The notes: generated by a model from the sequence alone, not told the origin. A stretch of 64,000 nt of DNA from Clostridia bacterium (GCA_026416815.1 JAOAEJ010000087.1:42908-106907), one strand, 5' to 3'. Counted from the stretch's first letter, positions 46,643-55,995 are shown. Program-made: numbers and translations.

Positions 46643-47397
46643 TCCCCTGCACTCCTGAACTCATGGGTAAAGTTTTTATCATAAAGCTTTGAAAGCTCGT
46701 ATTCATCCCCAAGGAAATTCCCCACAACTACAAGAGCAGTTTTCTTCACACCTTCATTTTTAACCATACCTGCTATAGTTTCAAGGGTACCGCGGATTAT
46801 TTTCTGGTCCTTCCATGAAGCCTTATAAACTACTGCAACAGGAGTATGAGCCGGATAGCTTGTTCTTAGCTTCCCCACAAGCTCCTCGATCATGTGTACA
46901 CTTAGGAAAATGACCATGGTAGCATTATGCTCCGCCAGTGATTGAATTGTCTCCTTCTCGGGAACCTCAGTCCTGCCTTCCATCCTCGTCAATATTACAG
47001 TCTGGCTAACCCCCGGCAGCGTATACTCTTTCCTCAAAGCTGCTGCTGCTGCACAAAAGGAGCTAACACCGGGTATAACCTCATACTCTATACCGAGCTT
47101 GTCAAGCTGGTCCATCTGCTCCCTTATAGCACCAAATATTGATGGATCTCCTGTATGTACCCTTGCTACGAGCATTTGTTCTTCAACACCCTGCTTCATG
47201 ACTTTAATTACCTGCTCAAGAGTCATTTCTGCACTGTTGTATATCTTACAGCCTTCCTTGGCATATCCAAGTACCTCTTTATTGACAAGGGAACCTGCAT
47301 ATATAGCTATATTAGCCTGTTCGATAATTCGTTTGCCCTTCAAAGTTATCAATTCCGGGTCACCCGGGCCTGCACCTATAAAATATACCTTACTCAT
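46639..47397 (-). CDS. cbiF: Cobalt-precorrin-4 C11-methyltransferase (CbiF)
   Basis: A 252-residue tetrapyrrole methylase: VYFIGAGPGDPELITLKG, YAGSLVNKEVL, VARVHTGDPSIFGAIREQMD, VIPGVSSFCAAAAAL and LTRMEGRTEVPE. The last two motifs are characteristic for C11 methylation. It overlaps cbiL and cbiG by 4 bases. Confidence 0.94.
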   Translation of the reverse strand: MSKVYFIGAGPGDPELITLKGKRIIEQANIAIYAGSLVNKEVLGYAKEGCKIYNSAEMTLEQVIKVMKQGVEEQMLVARVHTGDPSIFGAIREQMDQLDKLGIEYEVIPGVSSFCAAAAALRKEYTLPGVSQTVILTRMEGRTEVPEKETIQSLAEHNATMVIFLSVHMIEELVGKLRTSYPAHTPVAVVYKASWKDQKIIRGTLETIAGMVKNEGVKKTALVVVGNFLGDEYELSKLYDKNFTHEFRSAGE

Positions 47398-48101
47398 TTT
47401 ATTCCGCCCTTTTTTATAATCATTGTAGTAAAATAGCTAAGCTTGCTCTCTGCCGCTTTCTCAATGTCAAACTCAATTACTTCATCCTCGAAGCCGCACT
47501 TGCTTATAATTACCGCCTTTTCCCAAAGCCCCTTCTGCTTGAGTATATCCTTAAGCTTAGGCAAGCTCCTTGATACCTTCATAAGTACAATGTTATCAAA
47601 ACTATCCAGTATGTTGTCAAGATTTTCACATTCATACGCCGAAGGTACAATTGCGATAGTTTCCTTATTCTCCCCCAAGCTTACCCCGACTCTTGCAGCA
47701 GACGCGCAAAATGAAGTTATTCCCGGCACTATTTCACACTCATAACCTTCATCCAGAAGTGTCTTATGGATATATATATATGTGCTATAGATTGTGGGGT
47801 CTCCCAGTGTTACAAAAGCCACATCTTTTCCGCTGTCAAGTTTTTCCTTGATTTGTAAAACAGCATTCCTCCAGCTTTCTTCAAGAAGCTTTTCATCAAA
47901 GCTCATTGGAAAGATAAGCTCAATGACTTCCTTGCTTATTTCAACTGCACCTTCAACTATTGATAATGCAGTACTCTCCTTATCTGCTGCAGTTTTAGGA
48001 ATAGCTATAAAATCAGCTCTTTCCAATATCCTTTTTGCTTTAATAGTGAGCAGCTCCGGGTCTCCCGGACCTACACCAACGCCGTACAATTTGCCTGGCA
48101 T
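47394..48101 (-). CDS. cbiL: Cobalt-factor II C20-methyltransferase (CbiL)
   Basis: A 235-residue tetrapyrrole methylase: LYGVGVGPGDPELLTIKA, VTLGDPTIYSTYIYIHKTL, IVPGITSFCASAARVG and LMKVSR. The combination matches CbiL/CobI. It is one base after cbiET and overlaps cbiF. Confidence 0.93.
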   Translation of the reverse strand: MPGKLYGVGVGPGDPELLTIKAKRILERADFIAIPKTAADKESTALSIVEGAVEISKEVIELIFPMSFDEKLLEESWRNAVLQIKEKLDSGKDVAFVTLGDPTIYSTYIYIHKTLLDEGYECEIVPGITSFCASAARVGVSLGENKETIAIVPSAYECENLDNILDSFDNIVLMKVSRSLPKLKDILKQKGLWEKAVIISKCGFEDEVIEFDIEKAAESKLSYFTTMIIKKGGIK

Positions 48102-48102
48102 T

Positions 48103-49335
48103 TTAAACCTCCTTTACCGCACATATAATATAGACCGGATTAAGTGCCTGCATCAGGTGTTTCCCCCCCACAGGCCTGCTGCGGGAAACCGATACGTTTG
48201 TTATCTCAATATCCTTAAATCCCTTGCTCTCCAACCCCTCAATCGCTTCATAGGTTGACTCTATAGTAACGGTATTAACAACAACCCTTACATTTTCACA
48301 TTCACAGTAAATCCATTCTAATATATCATGCATATTTCCGCTTGAACCACCGATAAATACTCTGTCGGGTTTAGGCAAAACATTCAGCGCAGAGGGGGCA
48401 TATCCCTCTATGATTTCAATATTAGCCAGCCCAAACTTGTGAGCATTTTTTTCTATCAATTCTGCTGCTTCAGAATTTCTTTCCACAGCATAAACCTTGC
48501 CCTTTTTACACACCAGACCACATTCTACTGAAACTGATCCGGTACCTGCACCAATATCATAAACGATACTATTATCACTAAGCCTCAGCTTCGCTAGCGA
48601 TACCGTCCGCACTTCCTCTTTTGTCATAGGCACATCGCCGCGGATAAACATACTGTCGGGTATTCCCGGAGTTGAATACTGCCATTCCCCAATGTCATTT
48701 TCCAAACGCCCGGAATGCTGAGTAATCATTATTGAAAGGCTGTTAAAGCTCAATTTTGCGATTTCATCCGGTGTCCCAGTAACTATCCTTTCGTCTTCAT
48801 AGGAAAGGTTTTCACCTACAGTTACACTAATATCCGTTAAACCCTTTTCGACAAGCTGCTTGCAAACATCCTCCGGTGTATACCCTCCACCGGTAAAAAC
48901 AGCAGTTTTCTTGTTGTCTCTCACAGTGTCAACCAAATCTGGCTGCTGCCGTCCGTGGACACTGATTATTTTCATATCGTCCCAGTTAATAGCCACTTTA
49001 CTGCACAAGTATTGAAGTGAGCTTATTCCGGGTATCACTTCCATTTCTACGCTGGGAAGCTTCCGCCTCAAAAACTCCGTAATACTGAATATACCCGGGT
49101 CGCCACTAGCCAGTACCACAATTTTTTTCTCACTTATGTTATCAGCTATGTACAAGTATATTTCTTCAAGGTTATTACCGATTATTATCGTCTCTTTCCC
49201 CTTTGTCTCAAAAGCCTCAAGATTTCTTTTACCGCCTATTACCAAATCGCTTGTTCTAACGATATCGCTTACTATGGGTACAACAAAATCCTTCGAACCC
49301 GGGCCTACGCCCAAAACATACAGCTTATTACTCAT
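48103..49335 (-). CDS. cbiET: Fused cobalt-precorrin-7 C5-methyltransferase / precorrin-6B C15-methyltransferase (CbiET)
   Basis: A 410-residue fusion. The N-terminal half is CbiE (VLGVGPGSKDFVVP, LASGDPGIFSI, SVHGRQ). The C-terminal half from about residue 215 is CbiT (IPDSMFIRGDVPMTKEEVR, VYDIGAGTGSVSVECG, FIGGSSGN). Together they methylate C5 and C15 and decarboxylate ring C, as in CobL. The ATG at 49335 follows AGGGTGTGAAG. Confidence 0.94.
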   Translation of the reverse strand: MSNKLYVLGVGPGSKDFVVPIVSDIVRTSDLVIGGKRNLEAFETKGKETIIIGNNLEEIYLYIADNISEKKIVVLASGDPGIFSITEFLRRKLPSVEMEVIPGISSLQYLCSKVAINWDDMKIISVHGRQQPDLVDTVRDNKKTAVFTGGGYTPEDVCKQLVEKGLTDISVTVGENLSYEDERIVTGTPDEIAKLSFNSLSIMITQHSGRLENDIGEWQYSTPGIPDSMFIRGDVPMTKEEVRTVSLAKLRLSDNSIVYDIGAGTGSVSVECGLVCKKGKVYAVERNSEAAELIEKNAHKFGLANIEIIEGYAPSALNVLPKPDRVFIGGSSGNMHDILEWIYCECENVRVVVNTVTIESTYEAIEGLESKGFKDIEITNVSVSRSRPVGGKHLMQALNPVYIICAVKEV

Positions 49336-49337
49336 CT

Positions 49338-50453
49338 TCACACCCTGTATTTATATAATATTTCTTCTGCTATCTTATCAACTGCCAGCATGTTATTTGC
49401 TGAGTCAAATAAAACAGCCCCAACTCTGACTTTATTAAAAGTATAGCTACTGCACCTGCCCGCAGCATTTTCTACTATCCTATTGTAGACCCTCTCAAGT
49501 CGTTTTTTCCTAATTATATCACTAGCTGCTTCCGTGGTCCTGCATTGATAAATTTGTTCAATTATATCCTGCGAAGCGGCTTCCAAAGCTGCATAGGCTG
49601 CAAGGATTTCCATCCTAGCATCGGCAACCCTGCTGTGGGTATGAAATATCCCAGCCGCGACCTTCACAAGCTTACCCATGTGCCCTACAAGTACAACTTC
49701 CTCAAAGCCGTTCTCCACAGCCTTATCAAGCATAAATCCTACAAAATTGCTTATTTTAATTATCCCTTGATTTTCTATGCCTAGTTTTGCATTAACAAAA
49801 TCTTCACCGTAATTACCGAATATAAATACAGCCTGCCTAGCTCCTTTTGCCGCTAACATATTCAATTCAAGAGCCAGAGATTCTTTCCATGCTTCCTCTG
49901 ACATAGGTTCAACAATACCCTTGGTACCAAGTATTGAAATCCCCCCAATTATCCCCAACTTTGGATTGTAGGTCTTTTGGGCAACCTCTTCTCCTCCCGG
50001 GATACTGAGTAGTATCTCTACGCCTTTATCTTCGGGCAGTACCTCCCTTACTTCCTTCAAAATCATCTTCATCGGTACCGGGTTTATAGCGGGTTGTCCT
50101 ACATTAACCTTGAGCCCTGGGAGTGTAACAATCCCTATACCTTCACCGGCTTTCACCGAAACTCCAGTATTTCCGGCAAACTTAACTTCAGCAAAAATCT
50201 TCAATCCATTAGTGACATCCGGGTCGTCTCCGCCATCTTTTACAATGGAACATTTAACGGTTCCCTCAGAAAGAATAACATCATCAACGTTTAGGCTAAG
50301 CCTTACCCCAGCAGGTGTATCTATTTCAACTGAGCTTATCTTTTTGCCCGTTATCAACATTATCGCTGCCGCCTTTGAAGCCGCAGCAGCACACGAGCCG
50401 GTGGTATAGCCTTTTCTGTACTTTTTTCCGTTTATATAAACATAGCTATCCAT
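49338..50453 (-). CDS. cbiD: Cobalt-precorrin-5B C1-methyltransferase (CbiD)
   Basis: A 371-residue protein starting near MDSYVYINGKKYRKGYTTGSC; the GYTTGSCAAAASKAA motif is diagnostic. VTLPGLKVNVGQPAINPVPM and GGISILGTKGIVEPMSE follow. It methylates C1 in the anaerobic pathway. The frame continues to 50480, and the exact start is uncertain because the upstream ribosome site is weak. Confidence 0.93.
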   Translation of the reverse strand: MDSYVYINGKKYRKGYTTGSCAAAASKAAAIMLITGKKISSVEIDTPAGVRLSLNVDDVILSEGTVKCSIVKDGGDDPDVTNGLKIFAEVKFAGNTGVSVKAGEGIGIVTLPGLKVNVGQPAINPVPMKMILKEVREVLPEDKGVEILLSIPGGEEVAQKTYNPKLGIIGGISILGTKGIVEPMSEEAWKESLALELNMLAAKGARQAVFIFGNYGEDFVNAKLGIENQGIIKISNFVGFMLDKAVENGFEEVVLVGHMGKLVKVAAGIFHTHSRVADARMEILAAYAALEAASQDIIEQIYQCRTTEAASDIIRKKRLERVYNRIVENAAGRCSSYTFNKVRVGAVLFDSANNMLAVDKIAEEILYKYRV

Positions 50454-50482
50454 AATATCGCTCTCACTTATACCTTCCAAAG

Positions 50483-51124
50483 CTATCTTTTACTTCCATC
50501 CATCATATATAGAATGGCATTCACTATAGCAGCCGCTATATTGCTGCCGCCTTTTCTTCCCTCGGAAATTATGTAAGGTACATTCATTTGTTTTAACAAT
50601 TCCTTGGACTCAACTACATTAACAAAGCCCACAGGCACACCTACAACTAACGCCGGAGATACAGCCCCACTATATATAAGCTCACATAACCGTATCAATG
50701 CAGTAGGGGCATTGCCTAGGGCAAAAATCTTATTGTTTAAATCCTCTGCTGCCCTATCCATACATAATGAAGCCCTGGTCACATTTTTGACTTTTGCCTC
50801 TTCAGCTATCTTTAAGTCATCCATAAAGCACACAACCTGCCCACCATAATTAGCTAATGTCTTTTTATTAATTCCCGAAGCTGCCATTCTGGTATCGGTT
50901 ATAACATTGCTCCCGGCTCTTATTGCTTCAAACCCTTTTTCTACCGCATTAACACTTATATTCATAATATCTGCATACTCAAAATCCGCTGAAGTATGTA
51001 TTACCCTCTTAATTATCGGCTCATGCAGCGGAGAAAATACTCTATCCCCTAGTATCCCCGTTATTATCTCAAAACTTTTTTTCTCTATATCTCCCGGATT
51101 TATTATTTCTATACCTTTCAGCAT
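50483..51124 (-). CDS. cbiC: Precorrin-8X methylmutase (CbiC)
   Basis: A 213-residue protein that moves a methyl group from C11 to C12 to give cobyrinate. The catalytic histidine is in KRVIHTSADFEYAD (about residue 43). NVITDTRMAASGI and GNAPTALIRL, VGVPVGFVNV are conserved. The start overlaps the cbiO stop as TAATG. Confidence 0.93.
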   Translation of the reverse strand: MLKGIEIINPGDIEKKSFEIITGILGDRVFSPLHEPIIKRVIHTSADFEYADIMNISVNAVEKGFEAIRAGSNVITDTRMAASGINKKTLANYGGQVVCFMDDLKIAEEAKVKNVTRASLCMDRAAEDLNNKIFALGNAPTALIRLCELIYSGAVSPALVVGVPVGFVNVVESKELLKQMNVPYIISEGRKGGSNIAAAIVNAILYMMDGSKR

Positions 51125-51978
51125 TACCTATACTCCTTATCACTCTTTTTACCCAATAGAGCCATTATTACTCTCCTGGCTCCCGAAATAGTCATAGCCG
51201 ATGAATCTATATCAATCTTGTCTTTTTCTTTAAGTATTTCCATCAGGTGGCCTATCCTCGGAAGACGCAGATTACTTTCCCTCAAAACCGACTTGCTCTT
51301 AAAAACCTGTAACGGCGTCCCTTGAACAGCTACTTGTCCCTTGTTCAAAACATATACATAATCGCAGTTTACCGGAACAATATCCACCTCATGAGTAGAA
51401 ATAATTATAGTCACACCCTCATCCTTCTGTATGTTTTTGAGAGTTTTCATTAGGTTACTTGTAGTCATGGGGTCCAACCCTGCCGTAGGCTCATCAAGCA
51501 CAAGTATCTCGGGCTTCATTGCCAGTATACCGGCTATAGCCACTCGCTTTTTCTGCCCAAAACTCAGCTTATGAATCTCTCTATCCTTCAAATCATAAAT
51601 ATTCAGCAGCCTGAGTGCACTCTCAACCCTGTCTTTCAGTTCATCACCCTTTATGCCCAGATTTATTGCTCCATAAGCTACATCTTCATAAACCGTAAAT
51701 GCAAAAAGCTGATCATCGGGATTTTGAAATACAAGTCCGATTTTAGAAAAAATCTGCTTATCGCTGAGTTTTTCTAAATTAGTTCCTTTTAGGAGCACTT
51801 CCCCTCCTGTGGGCTTCAATAACCCATTAAGCTGCTGCACAAGAGTAGTTTTACCACACCCATTGGCACCCAACAGGGCGATAAAGCTTCCTCTTTCAAT
51901 CTTCATATAAATATTTTTAAGTATTTGCTTATCTTTCTCATAATAAAAACTCAGATTTCTGACTTCCAATATGCTCAT
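51124..51978 (-). CDS. cbiO: Cobalt ECF transporter ATPase (CbiO)
   Basis: A 284-residue ATPase: Walker A GANGCGKTT, Q-loop VFQNPDDQLF (the NPDDQ motif is typical of ECF ATPases), signature LSFGQKKRVAIAGIL and Walker B ILVLDEPTAGLDP. It energises cobalt uptake with CbiM and CbiQ. It lies 10 bases after cbiQ. Confidence 0.93.
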   Translation of the reverse strand: MSILEVRNLSFYYEKDKQILKNIYMKIERGSFIALLGANGCGKTTLVQQLNGLLKPTGGEVLLKGTNLEKLSDKQIFSKIGLVFQNPDDQLFAFTVYEDVAYGAINLGIKGDELKDRVESALRLLNIYDLKDREIHKLSFGQKKRVAIAGILAMKPEILVLDEPTAGLDPMTTSNLMKTLKNIQKDEGVTIIISTHEVDIVPVNCDYVYVLNKGQVAVQGTPLQVFKSKSVLRESNLRLPRIGHLMEILKEKDKIDIDSSAMTISGARRVIMALLGKKSDKEYR

Positions 51979-51987
51979 ATAAATACA

Positions 51988-52632
51988 TCAACCTTCTCTA
52001 TGGACTATATTAGCTCCGTTGTATCCTCTGCTTTTCATTGACTTGGCAAGAACCTTGCTCTTATCAAATGCTCTTAGTAGTACTATTCCGCCAATATCAC
52101 CGGTTGATTTGGCCGATTGCAAAAGACTTGAATATCCCAAACGGGCTTTCTGAGCTTTTCTTATTGTAAAAACTTCATCTTTAAAAATGAAAGTAAACTT
52201 CAAAGCTATTGTCATTACTTCAATAAACGCTAGAGGAAGACCAAGCTGTCTCAACGCCATAAAAAAGCTATTTAAGCTCATTGAGCTTATGGCAAGAAAA
52301 ATAACACCAGTGCTTCCGGATATTCTGAGAAACGTGAAAACTCCTCTCCTCAATCCTTCTTCGTAAAAACTAATAGTAGCACTAAAGATATTTATACTAT
52401 GTAATACCCGGCTTCCCACAGTCACAACCTGCACACCACCTAAAGCAGCAGCAATAAACATCACAATTGCTATACTCTTGGGATTTAACTTCTTCTTAAA
52501 CACAAAAAATGTAACAAACACATAAATACCTGTAACTACAGGTACTAAAGCAAAGCTATCACCGCTAAGGTTAATCCCCACTACCATAGCTAAAACCAAC
52601 AATAATTTTATTCTAATTTCCCATAGATTCAC
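51988..52632 (-). CDS. cbiQ: Cobalt ECF transporter transmembrane protein (CbiQ)
   Basis: A 214-residue ECF T-component with about five membrane segments. The coupling helix motifs near the C-terminus are ARLGYSSLLQSAK and AKSMKSRGY. The start is probably a GTG at 52632 after GGGGAGTAGCATA. It is shorter than many CbiQ proteins (about 225-260 residues). Confidence 0.87.
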   Translation of the reverse strand: MNLWEIRIKLLLVLAMVVGINLSGDSFALVPVVTGIYVFVTFFVFKKKLNPKSIAIVMFIAAALGGVQVVTVGSRVLHSINIFSATISFYEEGLRRGVFTFLRISGSTGVIFLAISSMSLNSFFMALRQLGLPLAFIEVMTIALKFTFIFKDEVFTIRKAQKARLGYSSLLQSAKSTGDIGGIVLLRAFDKSKVLAKSMKSRGYNGANIVHREG

Positions 52633-52663
52633 TATGCTACTCCCCAAAACAACCGCTCCTCAG

Positions 52664-52725
52664 ACTAATACTACTTTGTTATTTCTTCATCGGTAAATTA
52701 AGGTAAATAACAAAGTAGTACTAAT
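52664..52725. repeat. Perfect palindrome between cbiM and cbiQ
   Basis: ACTAATACTACTTTGTTATTT pairs with its complement to form a stem of about 20 bp with a 20-base loop. Half of the same sequence recurs alone at about 58080-58099, so it is a dispersed repeat of its own family. Confidence 0.55.
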
Positions 52726-52726
52726 A

Positions 52727-53368
52727 TTATTTAACAACTCCAAGCTCCTTAAGAAACTCTATCCTTCTTTTATATAGGAATTGTAAAACCAACCCGGTAA
52801 ATACCCCTTCAATCACTGCAAGAGGTATCTGCCCCGGCACAAACATGATAAAATAGTATATAAACGATTTACCATCGGTATTGGCAATTCCAAGCTGCAG
52901 CGCAGTGACAAAATACACACAAATATCTCCAAGAAAACCGGCAAGCAGGCCTGACCAAAACAATCCAAGCTTCAACTTCCTCGAAAGGTAAAATATACAC
53001 CAGCCAACACTGCCCCCTACTACTCCCAGCGAAAACACATTAGCACCTAGGGTGGTAATACCGCCCTCTCGAAGGAGAAGCTCCAATAATAATACTACAG
53101 TGCTTAGAAATGGCGTAACAATAGGCCCCAAAAATATAGCCATAAGAGGCGTACCTGTAGGATGCTCTGTAGAACCGAAAGGCATAGGAATCTCAAATAC
53201 TGTAGCTGTAAAAACAAAAGCTGTAAATACACCGCTCAGTATTTTATAATTGATTTTATCAATAGAATTTTTCTGGTACCTCTTTATACCCGCAGCCACA
53301 AAAGCTGCGGAAACCGCTCCATATGCCGCTGCTTGTAAAGGCGGCAGTACCCCGTCAATTAAATGCAA
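52727..53368 (-). CDS. cbiM: Cobalt ECF transporter substrate-capture protein (CbiM)
   Basis: A 213-residue membrane protein with the metal-binding N-terminus MHLIDGVLPP (normally MHIPDG) and the conserved FEIPMPFGSTEHPTGTP with a second histidine. FVPGQIPLAVIEGVFTG is near the C-terminus. No cbiN follows; the fourth subunit is absent or elsewhere. It is the first gene after the cobalamin riboswitch. NikM is excluded mainly by context. Confidence 0.9.
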   Translation of the reverse strand: MHLIDGVLPPLQAAAYGAVSAAFVAAGIKRYQKNSIDKINYKILSGVFTAFVFTATVFEIPMPFGSTEHPTGTPLMAIFLGPIVTPFLSTVVLLLELLLREGGITTLGANVFSLGVVGGSVGWCIFYLSRKLKLGLFWSGLLAGFLGDICVYFVTALQLGIANTDGKSFIYYFIMFVPGQIPLAVIEGVFTGLVLQFLYKRRIEFLKELGVVK

Positions 53369-53513
53369 CTTAAAAACCTCCTCTTAAACTTTAAACCCTC
53401 TATTTAGGTTTTAAAAAGCTGTTCATTGATACCAAGAGTGAAACGGTTTTATTTTCAGCTTGTATGTATAGCCTATTGTTAATAAAGCTCATAGATTCTA
53501 TTGTGTTAAAATC

Positions 53514-53543
53514 AAAAAACCGCTTACCAAAAACGATAAGCGG
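53514..53543 (-). terminator. Riboswitch-controlled terminator
   Basis: CCGCTTATCG and GGTAAGCGG pair on the minus strand and are followed by six T. It is located between the riboswitch and cbiM, about 145 bases before its start, and probably forms when cobalamin is bound. Confidence 0.75.
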
Positions 53544-53605
53544 ATTAAATGCATACAAAAACTAAAAAACCATCCTATCACTCGTAGGTGTTCCTATAAA
53601 TAAGA

Positions 53606-53770
53606 ATAAGCTTGTAAGCAGGTCTTCTGACTCAGGTTCACAGTCATCCTGCGCCTTCCCGGTTTCCCAGTGGCATATTGCAGGACTCCTCCCCTATACA
53701 GCGGCGGGACCGCATGGGATTCACACCCATTTCCCTCTTGCCGGCAAAATACTTTACCGGACACTCACAG
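53606..53770 (-). ncRNA. Cobalamin riboswitch
   Basis: On the minus strand it has the conserved GGGAA..GGTG-AATCC core with CCGCTG, the B12 box AATATGCCACTGGGAA, then GGGAAGGCGCAGGATGA and GTGAACCTGAGTCAGAAGACC. These are the standard conserved blocks. It controls the 53.4-30.7 kb operon of cobalt uptake and corrinoid synthesis through the terminator downstream. Confidence 0.93.
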
Positions 53771-53791
53771 CTGAATATTAATTTTAATGAC

Positions 53792-53820
53792 ATTCTATCA
53801 CTGTATTACAGCTTTGTCTA
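53792..53820 (-). promoter_or_regulatory. Promoter of the cobalamin operon
   Basis: TAGACA and TAGAAT spaced by 17 bases on the minus strand, about 20 bases upstream of the riboswitch. Confidence 0.55.
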
Positions 53821-53883
53821 TATAAAACTTTCTTTTAAGGTTCTATTCATTCTTTATCATTACATTTAATACATCTTATGAAG

Positions 53884-53946
53884 CCATCTATAAAAATAGT
53901 GAATTGCAGCTGCAAATCACTATCTTTAGACTTCATTATCTATTAT
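53884..53946. mobile_element. Short MITE-like palindromic element at the pdxT end
   Basis: Its right arm read in reverse, TAATAGATAATGAAGTCTAA, matches the left arm of the copy at 34541, and an inner TAGTGAATTGCAGCTGCAAATCACTA stem follows. It supplies the last codons and stop of pdxT. Confidence 0.5.
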
Positions 53947-54517
53947 TCTCAATCATTTTTACAAAATACTTGTGGAAAGCATTATTAGCACTCAATTCCG
54001 GATGGAAGGACGTTGCCAGCATATTGGATTCCTTAACCGCAACAATCCTTCCATCCAACTCAGCTAATACTTCTACATCACTTCCTATACATTCAACCCA
54101 GGGTGCCCTGATAAACACCATAGGGATGCTATCATCGGATACACTTGGTATATTTGATGAGACACTAAAGCTGTCCAACTGACTTCCGTAAGCATTTCTC
54201 CTCACTGTTATATCCATTAGTTCAAGATGTGTATTATCTTCATCCACTATTTTCTTTGCCATAAGTATCATGCCTGCACAAGTGCCCCATACCGGCATAC
54301 CGGCCTTTACCCTGTGTTTAATAGGTTCAGCCATTTCAAAATCCTTTAGAAGCTTACCAATAGTAGTACTTTCTCCACCGGGAAGTATCAATCCCGAAAC
54401 CTTATCCAGTTCTTCAACCGTCCTTACTTCGCAGGGTATAACCCCCTCAATCCCTGACAGTATCTTCACATGTTCAATCACTGAACCCTGCAGCGCAAGA
54501 ACTCCTACATTTACCAA
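53936..54517 (-). CDS. pdxT: Pyridoxal 5'-phosphate synthase glutaminase subunit (PdxT)
   Basis: A class I glutaminase of about 193 residues. It has VGVLALQGSVIEHVKIL, LILPGGESTTIGKLL, the catalytic cysteine in PVWGTCAGMILMA and the histidine in ATSFHPEL. It passes ammonia to PdxS. The likely start is a TTG at 54517 spaced 8 bases from GGGGG; a GTG at 54526 is possible. It overlaps or abuts the pdxS stop. PLP made here is the cofactor for CobD, HemL and the sulfur enzymes. Confidence 0.93.
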   Translation of the reverse strand: MVNVGVLALQGSVIEHVKILSGIEGVIPCEVRTVEELDKVSGLILPGGESTTIGKLLKDFEMAEPIKHRVKAGMPVWGTCAGMILMAKKIVDEDNTHLELMDITVRRNAYGSQLDSFSVSSNIPSVSDDSIPMVFIRAPWVECIGSDVEVLAELDGRIVAVKESNMLATSFHPELSANNAFHKYFVKMIENNR

Positions 54518-54519
54518 AG

Positions 54520-55398
54520 TTACCACCCCCGGCTGGAGAGAACGTTTTCAGGACTAATTTGAGAAATTTCAAGACCACGCATTGCTTCCCCTAAATCTTC
54601 TGAAACTTCAGCAATGATCTCCGGATTGTTATAGAATGTTGTAGCTTTTACAATCGCCTTTGCCATTTTTTCAGGATTTGATGACTTGAAGATTCCGGAG
54701 CCTACAAACACCCCTTCACTTCCAAGCTGCATCATCAAAGCCGCGTCTGCAGGTGTAGCTATTCCTCCGGCAGCAAAATTTACAACAGGAAGCTTTCCAT
54801 CTTCCGCCACCTTCACCACCAACTCATAGGGTGCAGCCATTTCCTTTGCAGCAGTCATAAGCTCTTCCTTGGGTAAAGTACTAAGTCTTCTCACATCTGC
54901 CATAATAGTGCGCATATGTCTTACAGCTTCTACAACATTACCGGTGCCTGCTTCACCCTTTGTTCTTATCATTGCAGCGCCCTCACCAATTCTTCTCAGC
55001 GCTTCACCAAGATTTTTAGCTCCGCAGACAAAAGGTATTTTAAAACTATGCTTGTCGATATGGTACATATCATCGGCTGGAGTCAACACTTCGCTTTCAT
55101 CAATATAGTCAATCCCCAGTGCTTCCAGCACTTGAGCTTCTACCAAATGTCCTATTCTCGCTTTTGCCATAACCGGAATTGACACAGTTGACTTGATTTC
55201 TTTTATCATTTTAGGGTCAGACATCCTGGCAACACCGCCCTGCTTTCTGATATCAGACGGTACTCTCTCCAAAGCCATAACTGCAACAGCTCCTGCTTTC
55301 TGAGCTATTTCAGCCTCCCTGGCGTTTGTTACATCCATTATTACGCCGCCCTTTAACATTTGCGCGAGATTTTTATTCAACTCATATCTTTCAGTCAT
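54520..55398 (-). CDS. pdxS: Pyridoxal 5'-phosphate synthase lyase subunit (PdxS)
   Basis: A 292-residue TIM-barrel enzyme starting at [14 protein letters not shown] after [48 protein letters not shown] conservation is nearly complete (about residues 19-52), with the catalytic lysines in MDV-region and VMAKARIGH. It makes PLP from ribose 5-phosphate, glyceraldehyde 3-phosphate and glutamine-derived ammonia. Confidence 0.95.
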   Translation of the reverse strand: MTERYELNKNLAQMLKGGVIMDVTNAREAEIAQKAGAVAVMALERVPSDIRKQGGVARMSDPKMIKEIKSTVSIPVMAKARIGHLVEAQVLEALGIDYIDESEVLTPADDMYHIDKHSFKIPFVCGAKNLGEALRRIGEGAAMIRTKGEAGTGNVVEAVRHMRTIMADVRRLSTLPKEELMTAAKEMAAPYELVVKVAEDGKLPVVNFAAGGIATPADAALMMQLGSEGVFVGSGIFKSSNPEKMAKAIVKATTFYNNPEIIAEVSEDLGEAMRGLEISQISPENVLSSRGW

Positions 55399-55414
55399 AT
55401 GTATCCCCCTTAAG

Positions 55415-55446
55415 TGTATCGATACACCCATTTGTGTACCGATATG
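55415..55446. promoter_or_regulatory. Operator-like repeats ahead of pdxS
   Basis: The palindrome TGTATCGATACA (55415-55426) is followed 20 bases on by the variant TGTACCGATATG (55435-55446), with a further weaker ATACCGATAAA near 55467. The spacing of two helical turns suits a dimeric regulator such as a MocR/PdxR-type protein. Confidence 0.5.
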
Positions 55447-55603
55447 ATTTTGGGTATTATTTCATATACCGATAAATTTGTCAACTACTTTTACTATTGA
55501 TTTTTAGTTTCTTACTTCAAGCATTACATAAATATTCTGCTATATACAAGTTAACTTGGAGTATTTCACACTGTAACTATACAAGTAGTTTTTGAGTCTA
55601 AAC

Positions 55604-55639
55604 TGTATCGATACACTCCAAACTTTGTATTGCAATACT
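55604..55639. promoter_or_regulatory. Second operator-like pair
   Basis: A second TGTATCGATACA (55604-55615) is followed 21 bases on by TGTATTGCAATAC (55625-55637). It repeats the pair seen at 55415 and could act on pdxS or on the divergent/adjacent small gene. Confidence 0.45.
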
Positions 55640-55715
55640 ATCCGTATACTTTGCAGAATCATTGATAATATACAGAAAGGACTACCATCTTAGATAATCC
55701 TCTCAGTAAACATTT

Positions 55716-55976
55716 TTATTCAATTACAATCTCATTTTCCAGATAATCTATACCCTTTGCAGTAATTCTTGCATGATAATGTCCGATAGAATCAACTTCC
55801 CTAAGTTTTAGCAGACCCTTCTCGGCCAGATATTGTGCAGCTAAATACCGCTCCCTCTCAATGTCATTATCAAGACTATGCCTAAAATATTTTTCCTTAC
55901 CACAGCTTTCATAGTGATAACGGTAAAGCTCCTTCAAATAATTTAGTCTTAGTTTTATTCTATCCTTAATCCTCAC
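55716..55976 (-). CDS. Small winged-helix-like hypothetical protein
   Basis: An 86-residue basic protein read from a GTG at 55976 after AGGGGGGATGTTAAA. It has an N-terminal amphipathic helix (RIKLRLNYLKELYRYHYES) and a C-terminal AAQYLAEKGLLKLREVDSIG-HYHARITAKGIDYLE segment that looks like a winged-helix hairpin. I cannot name a family. Read alone, it could be a small DNA-binding regulator. Confidence 0.55.
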   Translation of the reverse strand: MRIKDRIKLRLNYLKELYRYHYESCGKEKYFRHSLDNDIERERYLAAQYLAEKGLLKLREVDSIGHYHARITAKGIDYLENEIVIE

Positions 55977-55995
55977 TTTAACATCCCCCCTCAAC

